This document shows, piece after piece, positions 36,648-44,350 of a stretch of DNA of 64,000 nt. A program made the translations under genes and the position numbers. The stretch's first letter is position 1. The number at the start of each line of letters is the position of its first letter. The notes beneath the pieces were generated by a model. It had not been told where the DNA came from, searched no databases, and was given only the letters and a program-made list of their open reading frames with translations. Source of the stretch: Streptomyces sp. NBC_00247 (GTDB taxonomy: Bacteria; Actinomycetota; Actinomycetes; Streptomycetales; Streptomycetaceae); the NCBI RefSeq assembly GCF_036188265.1, contig NZ_CP108093.1:6601001-6665000 (forward strand), in the 5' to 3' direction.

Positions 36648-37784
36648 TCAGGCGGCAGTGCCCGCCACGACGGGCGCCGGGGCGACATTCTCCGCGTGCT
36701 CCGCAAGGAGCCGCACGACCGAACGCACCGCGGTGCGCCCGGCGCGGTTGGCGCCGATGGTGCTGGCGGAGGGGCCGTAGCCCACCAGGTGGACGCGCCC
36801 GTCCCGTACCGCCCGCGTGTTCTTCACCCGGATGCCGCCGCCGGGCTCCCGCAGTCCCAGCGGTGCCAAGTGGTCGACGGCGGGCCGGAATCCGGTCGCC
36901 CAGAGGATCACGTCGGCGTCGACGTCGGTGATCCGCTGGTCGTCCCAGGCCACTCCCGTCGGGGTGATGCGGTCGAACATCGGAAGCCGGTCGAGAATCC
37001 CGCGCGCCCGCGCGTCGCGGACGGCATCGTTGAGCGGCAGGCCGGTCACACTCACCACACTCCGGGGCGCCAGCCCTCGACGCACCCGTTCCTCGACCAA
37101 CGCGACGGCGGCACGGCCTTGTTCAGGCCCGAACGGGCCCTCGTGGAAGACAGGCTCGCGCCGGGTCACCCAGTACGTGGCCGCCGCGACATCGGCGATC
37201 TCCATCAGATGCTGCGTACCGGAAGCCCCGCCGCCGACCACCACCACCCGCAGCCCGGCGAACTCGCCCGGCCCTGGGTAGCCGGACGTGTGGAGCTGCC
37301 GCCCGAGGAACGTCTCCTGTCCCGGATAGCGCGGCCAGAACGGCCGGTCCCAGGTGCCGGTCGCGTTGATCAGGGCCCGTGTCGCGTACGGCCCCTCGGA
37401 CGTCTCGACCAGCAGCCGCCCCCCGCTGCCCGCCCCCGCCGCTTCCCGGACCGCCCTGACGTCCACCGGGCGGTGCACCCTGAGCCCGAAGCGGTGCTCG
37501 TACGCGTGGAAGTACGCGCCGATCACTTCGGAGGAGGGCCGATCGGGATCGGCGCCGGTCAGTTCCATGCCCGGAAGCGCGTGCATTCCGTGCACCTTGC
37601 CGTACGTCAGTGAGGGCCAGCGGAACTGCCAGGCGCCCCCCGGACGCGGTGCGTGGTCGAGCACGACGAAGTCGCGGTCCGGCTCCAAGCCGACCCGCGC
37701 CAAGTGGTGGGCGGCGGCCAGCCCGGCCTGACCCGCGCCGATCACCACCACGTCCGCCGCCCGCACCATCCCGGAATCGTTCAC
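36648..37784 (-). CDS. Flavin-containing monooxygenase-like oxidoreductase
   Basis: 378 residues. FAD-binding VVVIGAGQAGLAAAHHL at residues 12-28, NADPH-binding VVVVGGGASGTQHLMEI near 180-196, and ATGFRPAVDHL near 300 are typical of group B flavoprotein monooxygenases and bacterial CzcO-like proteins. The substrate is unknown. GTG at 37784 (GGAG upstream) or ATG at 37769 may be the start. Divergent from yjbQ. Confidence 0.88.
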   Translation of the reverse strand: MNDSGMVRAADVVVIGAGQAGLAAAHHLARVGLEPDRDFVVLDHAPRPGGAWQFRWPSLTYGKVHGMHALPGMELTGADPDRPSSEVIGAYFHAYEHRFGLRVHRPVDVRAVREAAGAGSGGRLLVETSEGPYATRALINATGTWDRPFWPRYPGQETFLGRQLHTSGYPGPGEFAGLRVVVVGGGASGTQHLMEIADVAAATYWVTRREPVFHEGPFGPEQGRAAVALVEERVRRGLAPRSVVSVTGLPLNDAVRDARARGILDRLPMFDRITPTGVAWDDQRITDVDADVILWATGFRPAVDHLAPLGLREPGGGIRVKNTRAVRDGRVHLVGYGPSASTIGANRAGRTAVRSVVRLLAEHAENVAPAPVVAGTAA

Positions 37785-37894
37785 GTTTCTACCAACTCCG
37801 GACGTGCGACTCTTCTTCCCGGACCGGGCGATCGTCCGCCGCGGCTGCCGATCACCATGGGGCGTCCGGCAGCCCCGGGGTGGAAGATGGCGCC

Positions 37895-38317
37895 ATGCCT
37901 GATTCCTTCACCACGCACCTCCTGCACCTCACCACCGGGAGGACGGAGACGGTCACCGACCTGACCCGCGACTGTGAGCAGTTCCTGGCCCGCACCGCCG
38001 CCGGCCGGGACGGACTGCTCAACATCTTCGTCCCGCACGCGACGGCCGGAATCGCCGTCCTGGAGACCGGAGCCGGCAGCGACGACGACCTGCTGGCCAT
38101 CCTGCACACCCTGCTCCCCGCCGACGACCGCTGGCAGCACCGCCACGGCACCCCGGGCCACGGCCGCGACCACGTTCTCCCCGCCCTCGTACCGCCCCAC
38201 GCGACCCTGCCGGTGATCGCGGGCCGCCTGGAGCTGGGTACCTGGCAGTCGGTCTGCTTGGTGGACACGAATCGCGACAATGCAAACCGGCAGGTCCGTC
38301 TGTCGTTCCTCGGGTAG
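37895..38317 (+). CDS. yjbQ: YjbQ-family protein (secondary thiamine-phosphate synthase fold)
   Basis: 140 residues, the full UPF0047 length. LLNIFVPHATAGIAVLE and the His-rich HRHGTPGHGRDHVLPAL carry the conserved metal site; the end GTWQSVCLVDTNRDNANRQV is the family C-terminus. Some members have weak thiamine-phosphate synthase activity; the true role is unsettled. Its last 20 codons and 48 bp downstream recur 12.6 kb away at 50889-50996, so the 3' end appears to be the insertion point of the island that follows. Confidence 0.92.
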   Translation: MPDSFTTHLLHLTTGRTETVTDLTRDCEQFLARTAAGRDGLLNIFVPHATAGIAVLETGAGSDDDLLAILHTLLPADDRWQHRHGTPGHGRDHVLPALVPPHATLPVIAGRLELGTWQSVCLVDTNRDNANRQVRLSFLG

Positions 38318-38365
38318 GGCTGCGTCTGCCGTCACTGTAGGAGCGATGTCCGGCCGCACCAAGTG
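38258..38365. repeat. Left 108-bp direct repeat (candidate attL) at the 3' end of yjbQ
   Basis: Identical in length and 101/108 in sequence to 50889-50996, in the same orientation. It covers codons for VDTNRDNANRQVRLSFLG plus the stop and 48 bp beyond. The seven differences are substitutions only. Confidence 0.85.
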
Positions 38366-38884
38366 AGTAGCTGTTGTCGTTCCGATCTCGAGGGGTGGGC
38401 GTCGAACGGGAGTCTCGTTCGGGTGATCGCGGCTGGCTGTGGGCATGAAGGCAGGGCCTCTTGGTAGCTCGGGGTTGCGAAGCCAACCGAGATCCAGGAG
38501 ACCCTGTTGCCGCAGTTGTACGTGCTCGCGCCGGTGGAGTTCAACTCGGCTGCTCCGTCGTGTGATTGTGTCGCTCACCGGTTCGGGAATGCGGCCGACC
38601 ATCCGGAGCGTGTTCGGCGGTAGCCAGGGTCAGAGCCCGGCTGGCCTTCCACGACCGCAGCTCCTGGTCATGCAGGAGATGCCCACGCTGGCGATTCGCT
38701 GTCATGCCGAAAAGGACACGGCGCCCGACCCGATGGTTGCAGCCCGCCCATCGATTGCGGCCTGCGGGGACCATCTTTCGGCCCCGGGCTCGCCTTGAAA
38801 GGCCCACGTCACAGGTCTACAGAACGACTTTGACGGGGCCCTGGATGCCTCGGGGCGTGACCAGACCTCTCCAGGTACTCGTGA
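38366..38884. other. Gap inside the island, no supported gene
   Basis: No convincing gene. One open stretch on the plus strand (about 38467-38625) reads VAKPTEIQETLLPQLYVLAP in the middle and looks protein-like but lacks a start codon and a recognised family; it may be a gene fragment. Confidence 0.4.
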
Positions 38885-39529
38885 TCACCAAGAGGTTGGT
38901 GGCGAGGTGCGAGTGACGACGCCGGGAAGTCGCCCGCTCTCAATCTCGTGCCGCGGTAGCGATAGTCCGAAGTGATCTCCAATGACCTTCAGCACTCGGC
39001 GCTTCTCCTCGCTGGTTGGCAACTCCTCATCGGCACCGAGTAGGTCGTCCATGGAGTCCTCCGGAGGGATGACCCCAGCCGCCTCCAGCGCCGGACGCAG
39101 GAGGTCGGGCTGTGCTCCGGCAGGGTCATAGCCAGCACCCAACTCGAAGTGCAGCTGAACGTCCCCGTCGGCCAGGTACCGGAAGACGGAGGGCGGGTCA
39201 TCTGGTCGCGGGTCGAAGACAAGGACCTCGGTGCCACGAGACACGGCCGGATCCAGGGCCCATCCTTCGCTTCCCCCGCTCTCCACGATGAACGACCAGT
39301 CGCCGCTTCGGCCGAGACGGCCAACGCAGTAGATCTGCGCGAGGTCGACCATGGCTGATGCTTCCGCGACGGTCATGGCGGGGGCGGCCTGGACGAGTTC
39401 GTGGTCAGCCATACGTTCGGCGAGCGCCTCTGGGCTCAGGCCCCGGGCGCAGGTGATGTACAGCTCGGTGGCGCTCACGTTCGCTCCGCGCCAGGCTGCT
39501 GCAATCCATGCGAGGCCGTCGTCGGGCAT
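38885..39529 (-). CDS. DUF6461-like hypothetical protein
   Basis: 214 residues, acidic and soluble. The start GLAWIAAAWRGANVSATELY and the later GDWSFIVESGGSEGW resemble DUF6461 proteins, which are common in Streptomyces accessory regions and have no known function. The ATG at 39529 has a GAGG element; a TTG eight codons upstream is less likely. Nothing in the sequence suggests a catalytic site. Given its place in the island it may be a solitary immunity-like protein, but this is only a guess. Confidence 0.6.
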   Translation of the reverse strand: MPDDGLAWIAAAWRGANVSATELYITCARGLSPEALAERMADHELVQAAPAMTVAEASAMVDLAQIYCVGRLGRSGDWSFIVESGGSEGWALDPAVSRGTEVLVFDPRPDDPPSVFRYLADGDVQLHFELGAGYDPAGAQPDLLRPALEAAGVIPPEDSMDDLLGADEELPTSEEKRRVLKVIGDHFGLSLPRHEIESGRLPGVVTRTSPPTSW

Positions 39530-39614
39530 GGTCGTAACCTCTTTCTCTTGCAAGGCGGGGCTGGTGGGGCACGGTGTGAAGCGGTGCCGTGCCCCACCAG
39601 CGGTCAGTAGCCTG

Positions 39615-40170
39615 TCACGCCTTGGGTACGGTGCAGGTCACGGTCGTCTTTGATGCATCGCAGTGCGCGAACTGGGGGAAGTCCACCCAGTACGGGTCCG
39701 TGTCCAACAGCCGGTACTTGCCCGAGAAGCCTCCGCTGAAAGCTCCGCCCATCGAGGTGGAGTTGATCCATCCCGACATGGCTGAGCGGCCGCACTTCTC
39801 CGTCCATGAGGACGCGGCCTGGGGACGTCGTCGTACAGGTGCCATTGACCCTGCGCGACTCGGTGGCATAGGTCTGCACGCAGTCGTTGCCGGTATCGAC
39901 TTCGTTCGTGCCGCCGGGCATGCCGCCGGAGTTGTAGGTGGAGGCGTAAGCAAACTCGTCACACGACGCCTTGTCGGTCGACTGGATCTCCGGAACGGTG
40001 GTGGCGTCCGGGTTGCCGTAGGTTGCCGCCCACCCGTCGGGGCAGATCACCTTCCGGTTGGCGTCCGGGTCGCGGCCAGGTGCGTTCTTGTCCGCGGACG
40101 GGAGGAAGAACAGGGGCTTATTGGCTGCCTTGCTCCCCGGGTGGTGGGAAGCTTGGACTGGATCAACCAC
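39615..40170 (-). pseudogene. Broken NucA/NucB-type deoxyribonuclease gene
   Basis: The upstream part (to about 39830) holds KASCDEFAYASTYNSGGMPG, matching the CDEFxxAST motif of NucA/NucB nucleases. The downstream part continues in another frame with SSWTEKCGRSAMSGWINSTS, then FSGKYRLLDTDPYWVDFPQF and the stop. Between them LYDDVP is readable in the third frame, so at least two small indels have occurred near 39820-39850. The 5' end is cut at 40178 by the left terminal repeat of an IS5-type element. Such nucleases are often toxin or extracellular DNase domains. Confidence 0.65.
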
Positions 40171-40322
40171 GCGTGTGCCACTGAGCCTTTTCCAACCTGA
40201 CGGAGGGGCTGGCGGGTTGGGGCACCTGCGCGAGGTGAACGACGAAGCTCCTGGTAGACGGGTTCACGACCAAGATCACCCGTGTCGACCAGGGGGCCTT
40301 GACCCCGAATCCTGAACACGGG

Positions 40323-41225
40323 TTATGCGGCTTGTGCCAGCGTAGTTGGTGTGAGGTGGAGGGCGTTCTCGAAGGCGATCGGTGATCGTTGTCCGAGGTG
40401 GGAGTGTCGGCGTCGGGTGTTGTAGCGGTGGAGCCATCGGAAGGCATCGAGTCGGGCCTCGCGCTCGGTCGGCCAGTTCTTTCGTCCTTGCAGGGTCTCG
40501 CGTTTGAAGGTCGCGTTGAAGGACTCGGCGAGCGCGTTGTCCGCGCTGGACCCGACCGCGCTCATGCTTTGCTGAACCCCTGCTGACCTGCAAGCTTCGG
40601 CGAAAATCCTGCTCGTGTACTGAGCTCCGTGGTCGGTATGCATGATCGATCCGGCGAGACTGCCGCGGGTTCGGATCGCCGCGGCCAGGGCCTCGGTGAC
40701 GAGGTCCGCGCGCATGTGGCCGGCGATCGCCCAGCCGGCCAGACGGCGCGAGGCGAGGTCGATGACGGTCGCCAGGTAGCAGAACTTCCCGCCCTCGATG
40801 GGCAGGTAGGTGATGTCACCGACGTACTTCGTGTTCGGCCTGTCCGCGGTGAAGTCGCGGCCGATCAGGTCCGGCGCCTTGGCCACTGCCGGGTCGGGGA
40901 CGGTGGTGCGATGCCGGCGACGCAACCGGACCCCTTCGATCCCGGACGCCCGCATGATCCTGGCGACGCGCTTGTGGTTGACCGCGACACCGTTCTCCTC
41001 GCGGAGCTCGGCGGTGATCCTCGGGGCTCCGTAGGTGCCGTCCGATTCCTGGTGCACCGCCCGTATCCGGGCGGCGAGGCGGGCGTCGGTCACCTGCCGG
41101 GCGGCCCGGTCCGCTGCCGTCCGCCGCCAGTAGTAGAAGCTCGAGCGGCTGACGCCGAGGATGCTGCAGAGCCGCTTCACGCCGTGACGGCGCTGGAGGT
41201 CGGCGACGCACTGGAAGCGGTTCAC
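40323..41225 (-). CDS. IS3-family transposase OrfB
   Basis: 300 residues. The rve integrase core has the DDE triad: Asp in YVGDITYLPIEGGKF, Asp in IMHTDHGAQYTS and Glu in NALAESFNATFKRE. An HTH_21 segment (TYGAPRITAELREENGVAVN) precedes it. Its GTG overlaps the OrfA stop (GTGA) in the -1 frame, as expected for IS3 coupling or programmed frameshifting into OrfAB. It appears intact, so the element may still be active. Confidence 0.95.
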   Translation of the reverse strand: MNRFQCVADLQRRHGVKRLCSILGVSRSSFYYWRRTAADRAARQVTDARLAARIRAVHQESDGTYGAPRITAELREENGVAVNHKRVARIMRASGIEGVRLRRRHRTTVPDPAVAKAPDLIGRDFTADRPNTKYVGDITYLPIEGGKFCYLATVIDLASRRLAGWAIAGHMRADLVTEALAAAIRTRGSLAGSIMHTDHGAQYTSRIFAEACRSAGVQQSMSAVGSSADNALAESFNATFKRETLQGRKNWPTEREARLDAFRWLHRYNTRRRHSHLGQRSPIAFENALHLTPTTLAQAA

Positions 41226-41521
41226 CAGCGCGTCTCCCCGGCGAAATACTTCGCCGCTTTGCGCAGGATCTCGCGTTCCTCCTCCAGCTCACGGACCTTC
41301 TTCCGCAAGGCGGCGTTCTCCGCCTCCAGCGGGGCCGGCGGCTGGGCCGGCTCCTGCGTCCGCCGTCCTCGGGGACGGCTCACCCCTGCTGCCCTCACCC
41401 AGTTCCGCAGTGTCTCCGGGTTGATCCCCAGATCGGCTGCGACCGACCTGATCGTCGCTTCCGGCCGCGACTCGTACAGCGCGACCGCGTCCGCCTTGAA
41501 CTGCGGCGGGTAGTTCTTCAT
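41222..41521 (-). CDS. IS3-family transposase OrfA
   Basis: 99 residues. A helix-turn-helix of the HTH_Tnp_1 type (QFKADAVALYESRPEATIRS through NPETLRNWVRAAG) is followed by a leucine-zipper coiled coil (LEAENAALRKKVRELEEERE). The start MKNYPPQ at 41521 fits the family; the longer frame to 41578 is not conserved. Works with OrfB. Confidence 0.92.
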   Translation of the reverse strand: MKNYPPQFKADAVALYESRPEATIRSVAADLGINPETLRNWVRAAGVSRPRGRRTQEPAQPPAPLEAENAALRKKVRELEEEREILRKAAKYFAGETRW

Positions 41522-41604
41522 GACCACGAGATGTCCGTTCTCAGATCCGCAGGATCCAGTGTCTCGTGTGTCCAACATCAGGGGTCAAGGCCCAGGAGCT
41601 TCGC

Positions 41605-42360
41605 GTGCTTGTTTACCCATCGGCGATCGATCTGTCCAGCGCACACCTTCGTCACCTTGCCCGGTGCCTGGCTGCTCACCGCCGCAAGATCGGCACCCGA
41701 TGGCGTCGCATCACGCCGAGCCGGCAGGCGCTTCTGGTCCTGGCTCACCTGCGCTGCGGAGACACCTATGCTCAGTTGGCCGCCGCGTTCGGCATCGGGA
41801 TCGCGACCGTCTACCGTTACGTCCGCGAGGCGATACACGTCCTGGCTGCACTCGCTCCTAGCCTGGCCGAGGCGGTGCGGACCGCACGCCGGCTGGCCTT
41901 CGTCATTCTCGACGGGACGCTCCTGCCGATCGACCGGATCGCCGCCGACACCCCGTACTGCTCCGGCAAGCACAAGCGCCACGGCATGAACGTCCAAGTC
42001 CTCACCGACCCATTCGGACGGCTCCTGTGGGCTTCGCCCACGCTCCCCGGCTCTACGCACGACCTGACCGCCGCCCGTACCCACGGCATCGTCGACGCAC
42101 TCGCCGAGGCCGGACTGAAGTGCTGGGCCGACAAGGCATATCAGGGCGCCGGCGGTTCCATCCGAGTGCCCTTCCGCGGCCGTCGCCTCAAGCGGTGGCA
42201 GCGCAGGCACAACAGCACCCATGCCAAGATCCGCTGCCTCGGCGAGCAGGCCATGGCCACCCTCAAAGGCTGGCGGCTCCTGCGGAAGCTCCGCTGCAGC
42301 ACCAACCGGATCACCGACCTGGTGAAGGCCGTCCCTGTCCTTCACCACGCATCAGCGTGA
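41605..42360 (+). CDS. IS5-family transposase
   Basis: 251 residues. HTH_Tnp_4 region (GDTYAQLAAAFGIGIATVYR) followed by a DDE_Tnp_4 core: Asp in FVILDGTLLPIDR, Asp in CWADKAYQGAG and Glu in LGEQAMATLKGW. The GTG at 41605 has AGGAG six bases upstream. That ribosome-binding site includes the AGG target duplication made by the nested IS3, so translation signals survived while the native promoter region was separated by 1.3 kb. Confidence 0.9.
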   Translation: MLVYPSAIDLSSAHLRHLARCLAAHRRKIGTRWRRITPSRQALLVLAHLRCGDTYAQLAAAFGIGIATVYRYVREAIHVLAALAPSLAEAVRTARRLAFVILDGTLLPIDRIAADTPYCSGKHKRHGMNVQVLTDPFGRLLWASPTLPGSTHDLTAARTHGIVDALAEAGLKCWADKAYQGAGGSIRVPFRGRRLKRWQRRHNSTHAKIRCLGEQAMATLKGWRLLRKLRCSTNRITDLVKAVPVLHHASA

Positions 42361-42383
42361 GGTTGATAAGGCTCTCTATCAGC

Positions 42384-42838
42384 TCAACTGGACATCTCGG
42401 CCGCTGGCTTGAAAGACTTCGACGTTCCGATCGCAAGTGCTGCGCCGAGTCCGGCGTCGTTCATCAGTGCCGTCAGCTCGACGTCAGTGGCCTCGGGCCT
42501 GAGCCTAGCGTCGAAGTTGTAGCCCTCGTCACAGAAGATCAGATCGAGGTCCGCCGGAGCGAGCCTTCGGAAGACGACCGCCAACCACGCAGCGTCCTCT
42601 TGCCAGACGTCCAGGTACAGGCACGTCCCATCCTGATGCAGATATGCCTCGCCGGGACCGCTCTCCGTCTCGAAGTACCAGCAGCTGCTTCGCACCTCGC
42701 TTCGGTGCGTCGAGTCGACCTCGACATCTGACCACCGAGCCCTGATCGCCGCAGTTAGCGCCTCGCGGTCGACCCCCCCATCCGTCCGCCTCACCGTCAA
42801 CCAGTACCAAGAACTGCGCCATGGCGGATGTCTATCAC
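42384..42838 (-). pseudogene. Small hypothetical gene frameshifted at a G7 tract
   Basis: The 5' part reads MAQFLVLVDGEADGWG; the 3' part continues one frame over with VDREALTAAIRARWSDVEVD, then SSCWYFETESGPGEAYLHQD and ends KSFKPAAEMSS. The join is a run of seven G near 42769-42775 (plus-strand C run), so a single-base slip explains it. Family not recognised; size and acidic character recall immunity proteins. It may also be a sequencing error or phase-variable. Confidence 0.5.
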
Positions 42839-43152
42839 CCGGCTCCGACACGCAGCCCGGCATCGTCAGACTGAGGTTGGAAAAGGCTCAGTGATGTGAC
42901 CTTCGTTTCGATGTGATGAGAAAATCCACCCGAGGTGGCGAGCCCACAGGCCTTCCCTCGCCGGAGTGGACACGCGTTCACGGTTCGCATGCGGGTGAGA
43001 TCCCGCAACTTTCGGACCGGCTTGGGCGGCACGAACGAGGCTCTGAGCATGCCCCGTTCGGTCAGCTGGCGAGCCAGACGGCATCGGGCTGTTCGGTCTT
43101 CGGCCGGCCCGGAACGTTCTTCACCTGCTGGAGATCCGTTGTCCCGCCGCCG

Positions 43153-43515
43153 TCAACGATCGTCTGACAGCAGCCACACCTCCGCATCCCGCTGGATGCG
43201 CGCCGCGTCGAAGTTCTCGTAGTCCCGGATCACTGACCTGATCGTGCCTCGGTCGCGGTACTCGTCCATGATCGCGACATGCTCCGGCAGGCGTACGAAC
43301 TCCGCCAGGGCCCGCCGCCCGGTCCATACCGAGACCGATCCGCAGCGCCGGGCCAAGGGCGTGGCCCACAGCCACATGCCGACCGCGCCGTCGAGCTGCG
43401 GCCAGCGGCGCCGCAGCGCGAAGCCGCGACGCGCGATGTCGGGCAGGTCCCGGTACGCGTCGCTGGTGAAGTCGGTGACGCTGACGATCAGCGGCCCGCT
43501 CCGGTCACCGCGCAT
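43153..43515 (-). CDS. Small dimeric alpha/beta-barrel-like protein
   Basis: 120 residues from the Met at 43515 (MRGDRSGPLIVSVTDFTS). The pattern GAVGMWLWATPLARRCGSVS and VRLPEHVAIMDEYRDRG resembles conserved Streptomyces proteins of the antibiotic-biosynthesis-monooxygenase-like (ferredoxin-like barrel) type; no catalytic claim is possible. A longer start at 43596 would overlap the stop of the upstream TIGR03086 gene by seven bases (ATGCTGA), so the two are probably coupled either way. Confidence 0.6.
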   Translation of the reverse strand: MRGDRSGPLIVSVTDFTSDAYRDLPDIARRGFALRRRWPQLDGAVGMWLWATPLARRCGSVSVWTGRRALAEFVRLPEHVAIMDEYRDRGTIRSVIRDYENFDAARIQRDAEVWLLSDDR

Positions 43516-43589
43516 GCCGCTCTCGACGCCGTGTGCCGCGACGCGGTCGTCAAGGGCGTCCCCGGCCGGGCCCTGGCACCAGCGGCTCC

Positions 43590-44234
43590 TCAGCATGGCA
43601 CCGGCGTCGAGGACGGGTCACGGCCGAGCAGGGCGAGCAAGTGGTCGCCCTGCGGGGCGTCGTGGGGCACGGCGATCCGTTGGCGGAACGCGGCACCGGC
43701 TCCGTGGATTTCGTCCGGGACCAGGGCCGCGACGCGCAGCGCGGCACCGGCTCCGTGGGTTTCGTCCGGGACCAGGGCCGCGACGCACAGCGCGGTGATG
43801 GTGAGTTCGGCGGCAGTTTCCCACGCGGTGCCGATCGTCACCGCGATGCCCCAGGCGTGTGCCATGTAGTCGAGCAGGTGGAAGCCGATCGCCATCCGTC
43901 CGGGGACAGCGAATCCCTCGCCGACCTCCGGCAGCGCGAACCGCCGCTCCAGCACGTCGTCTTCCGCGAACGCCGCGGTGGCCTCGCCCACCGACGCCTC
44001 ATACGCTCCGGCCGGGTCATCACGGAGGTCGCCGGCGCGCCATACGGCCCAGGGCTCGCCCGTGCCGCGGGCGGAGGCGGCGACCCCCGCGTTCTGGCTG
44101 ACCAGATGGCGGACCAAGCCGTACAGGGTCCAGTCCGCGCATGGCGTCGCCAATCTCAAGTGATCGGTCTTCACCTGGGAGATCACCTCCCCGGTCAGCA
44201 ACAGCGCCTGGTGGTCCAGTTGTCGAATGTCCAT
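43590..44234 (-). CDS. TIGR03086-family DinB-like protein
   Basis: 214 residues. The four-helix mycothiol-dependent/DinB fold is recognisable: LVSQVKTDHLRLATPCADWT at the start (with metal His), LVRHLVSQNAG, and GFHLLDYMAHAWGIAVTIG with the second His pair. Members are metal-binding and some use mycothiol. An in-frame 51-bp tandem duplication near the C-terminus (43689-43790) repeats VAALVPDE(T/I)HGAGAA. Divergent from a MocR regulator. Confidence 0.82.
   Translation of the reverse strand: MDIRQLDHQALLLTGEVISQVKTDHLRLATPCADWTLYGLVRHLVSQNAGVAASARGTGEPWAVWRAGDLRDDPAGAYEASVGEATAAFAEDDVLERRFALPEVGEGFAVPGRMAIGFHLLDYMAHAWGIAVTIGTAWETAAELTITALCVAALVPDETHGAGAALRVAALVPDEIHGAGAAFRQRIAVPHDAPQGDHLLALLGRDPSSTPVPC
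43689..43790. repeat. 51-bp in-frame tandem duplication
   Basis: 43689-43739 and 43740-43790 differ at only two positions. They add 17 residues to the C-terminal part of the TIGR03086 protein. Confidence 0.9.
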
Positions 44235-44270
44235 GGCAGGAGCCTAAAATTCCACAGCGGTTCATCCCTA

Positions 44271-44302
44271 GAGCCAATAAGCCGCCAAATGATTGAGCCA
44301 AT
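44271..44302. promoter_or_regulatory. Direct repeats upstream of the MocR gene
   Basis: GAGCCAAT occurs at 44271-44278 and 44295-44302, 24 bp apart, in the gap between the divergent TIGR03086 and MocR genes. MocR regulators often bind spaced direct repeats. Confidence 0.5.
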
Positions 44303-44350
44303 CGCCGGACCGAAAGCCGACAACAGCCGAGCCGAAAGTGGAAAGCCGAG

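Larger units (their letters stand above)
40294..41593 (-). mobile_element. IS3-family insertion sequence, 1300 bp
   Basis: Imperfect terminal inverted repeats begin with GGGCCTTGACCCC (40294-40306 and reverse complement at 41581-41593). A 3-bp duplication AGG (40291-40293 and 41594-41596) flanks it. It carries OrfA and OrfB on the minus strand. Confidence 0.8.
40179..42893. mobile_element. IS5-type element with a nested IS3 and a passenger gene
   Basis: A 20-bp sequence CACTGAGCCTTTTCCAACCT at 40179-40198 has a perfect inverted copy at 42874-42893 and an imperfect one at 42360-42374, right after the transposase stop. The basic IS5 copy is therefore 40179 to about 42374, with an IS3 inserted at 40294-41593; the outer perfect pair also brackets a small frameshifted gene. 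No target duplication is evident at the outer ends. Confidence 0.65.

Noticed and set aside
38258..38365. Reading the 108-bp repeats as insertion-sequence ends
   Set aside because: Both copies carry yjbQ C-terminal codons in direct orientation, which insertion-sequence termini would not.
38467..38625. Open stretch containing VAKPTEIQETLLPQLYVLAP
   Set aside because: It looks protein-like but has no start codon, no ribosome-binding site and no family I recognise; reported only as part of the gap.
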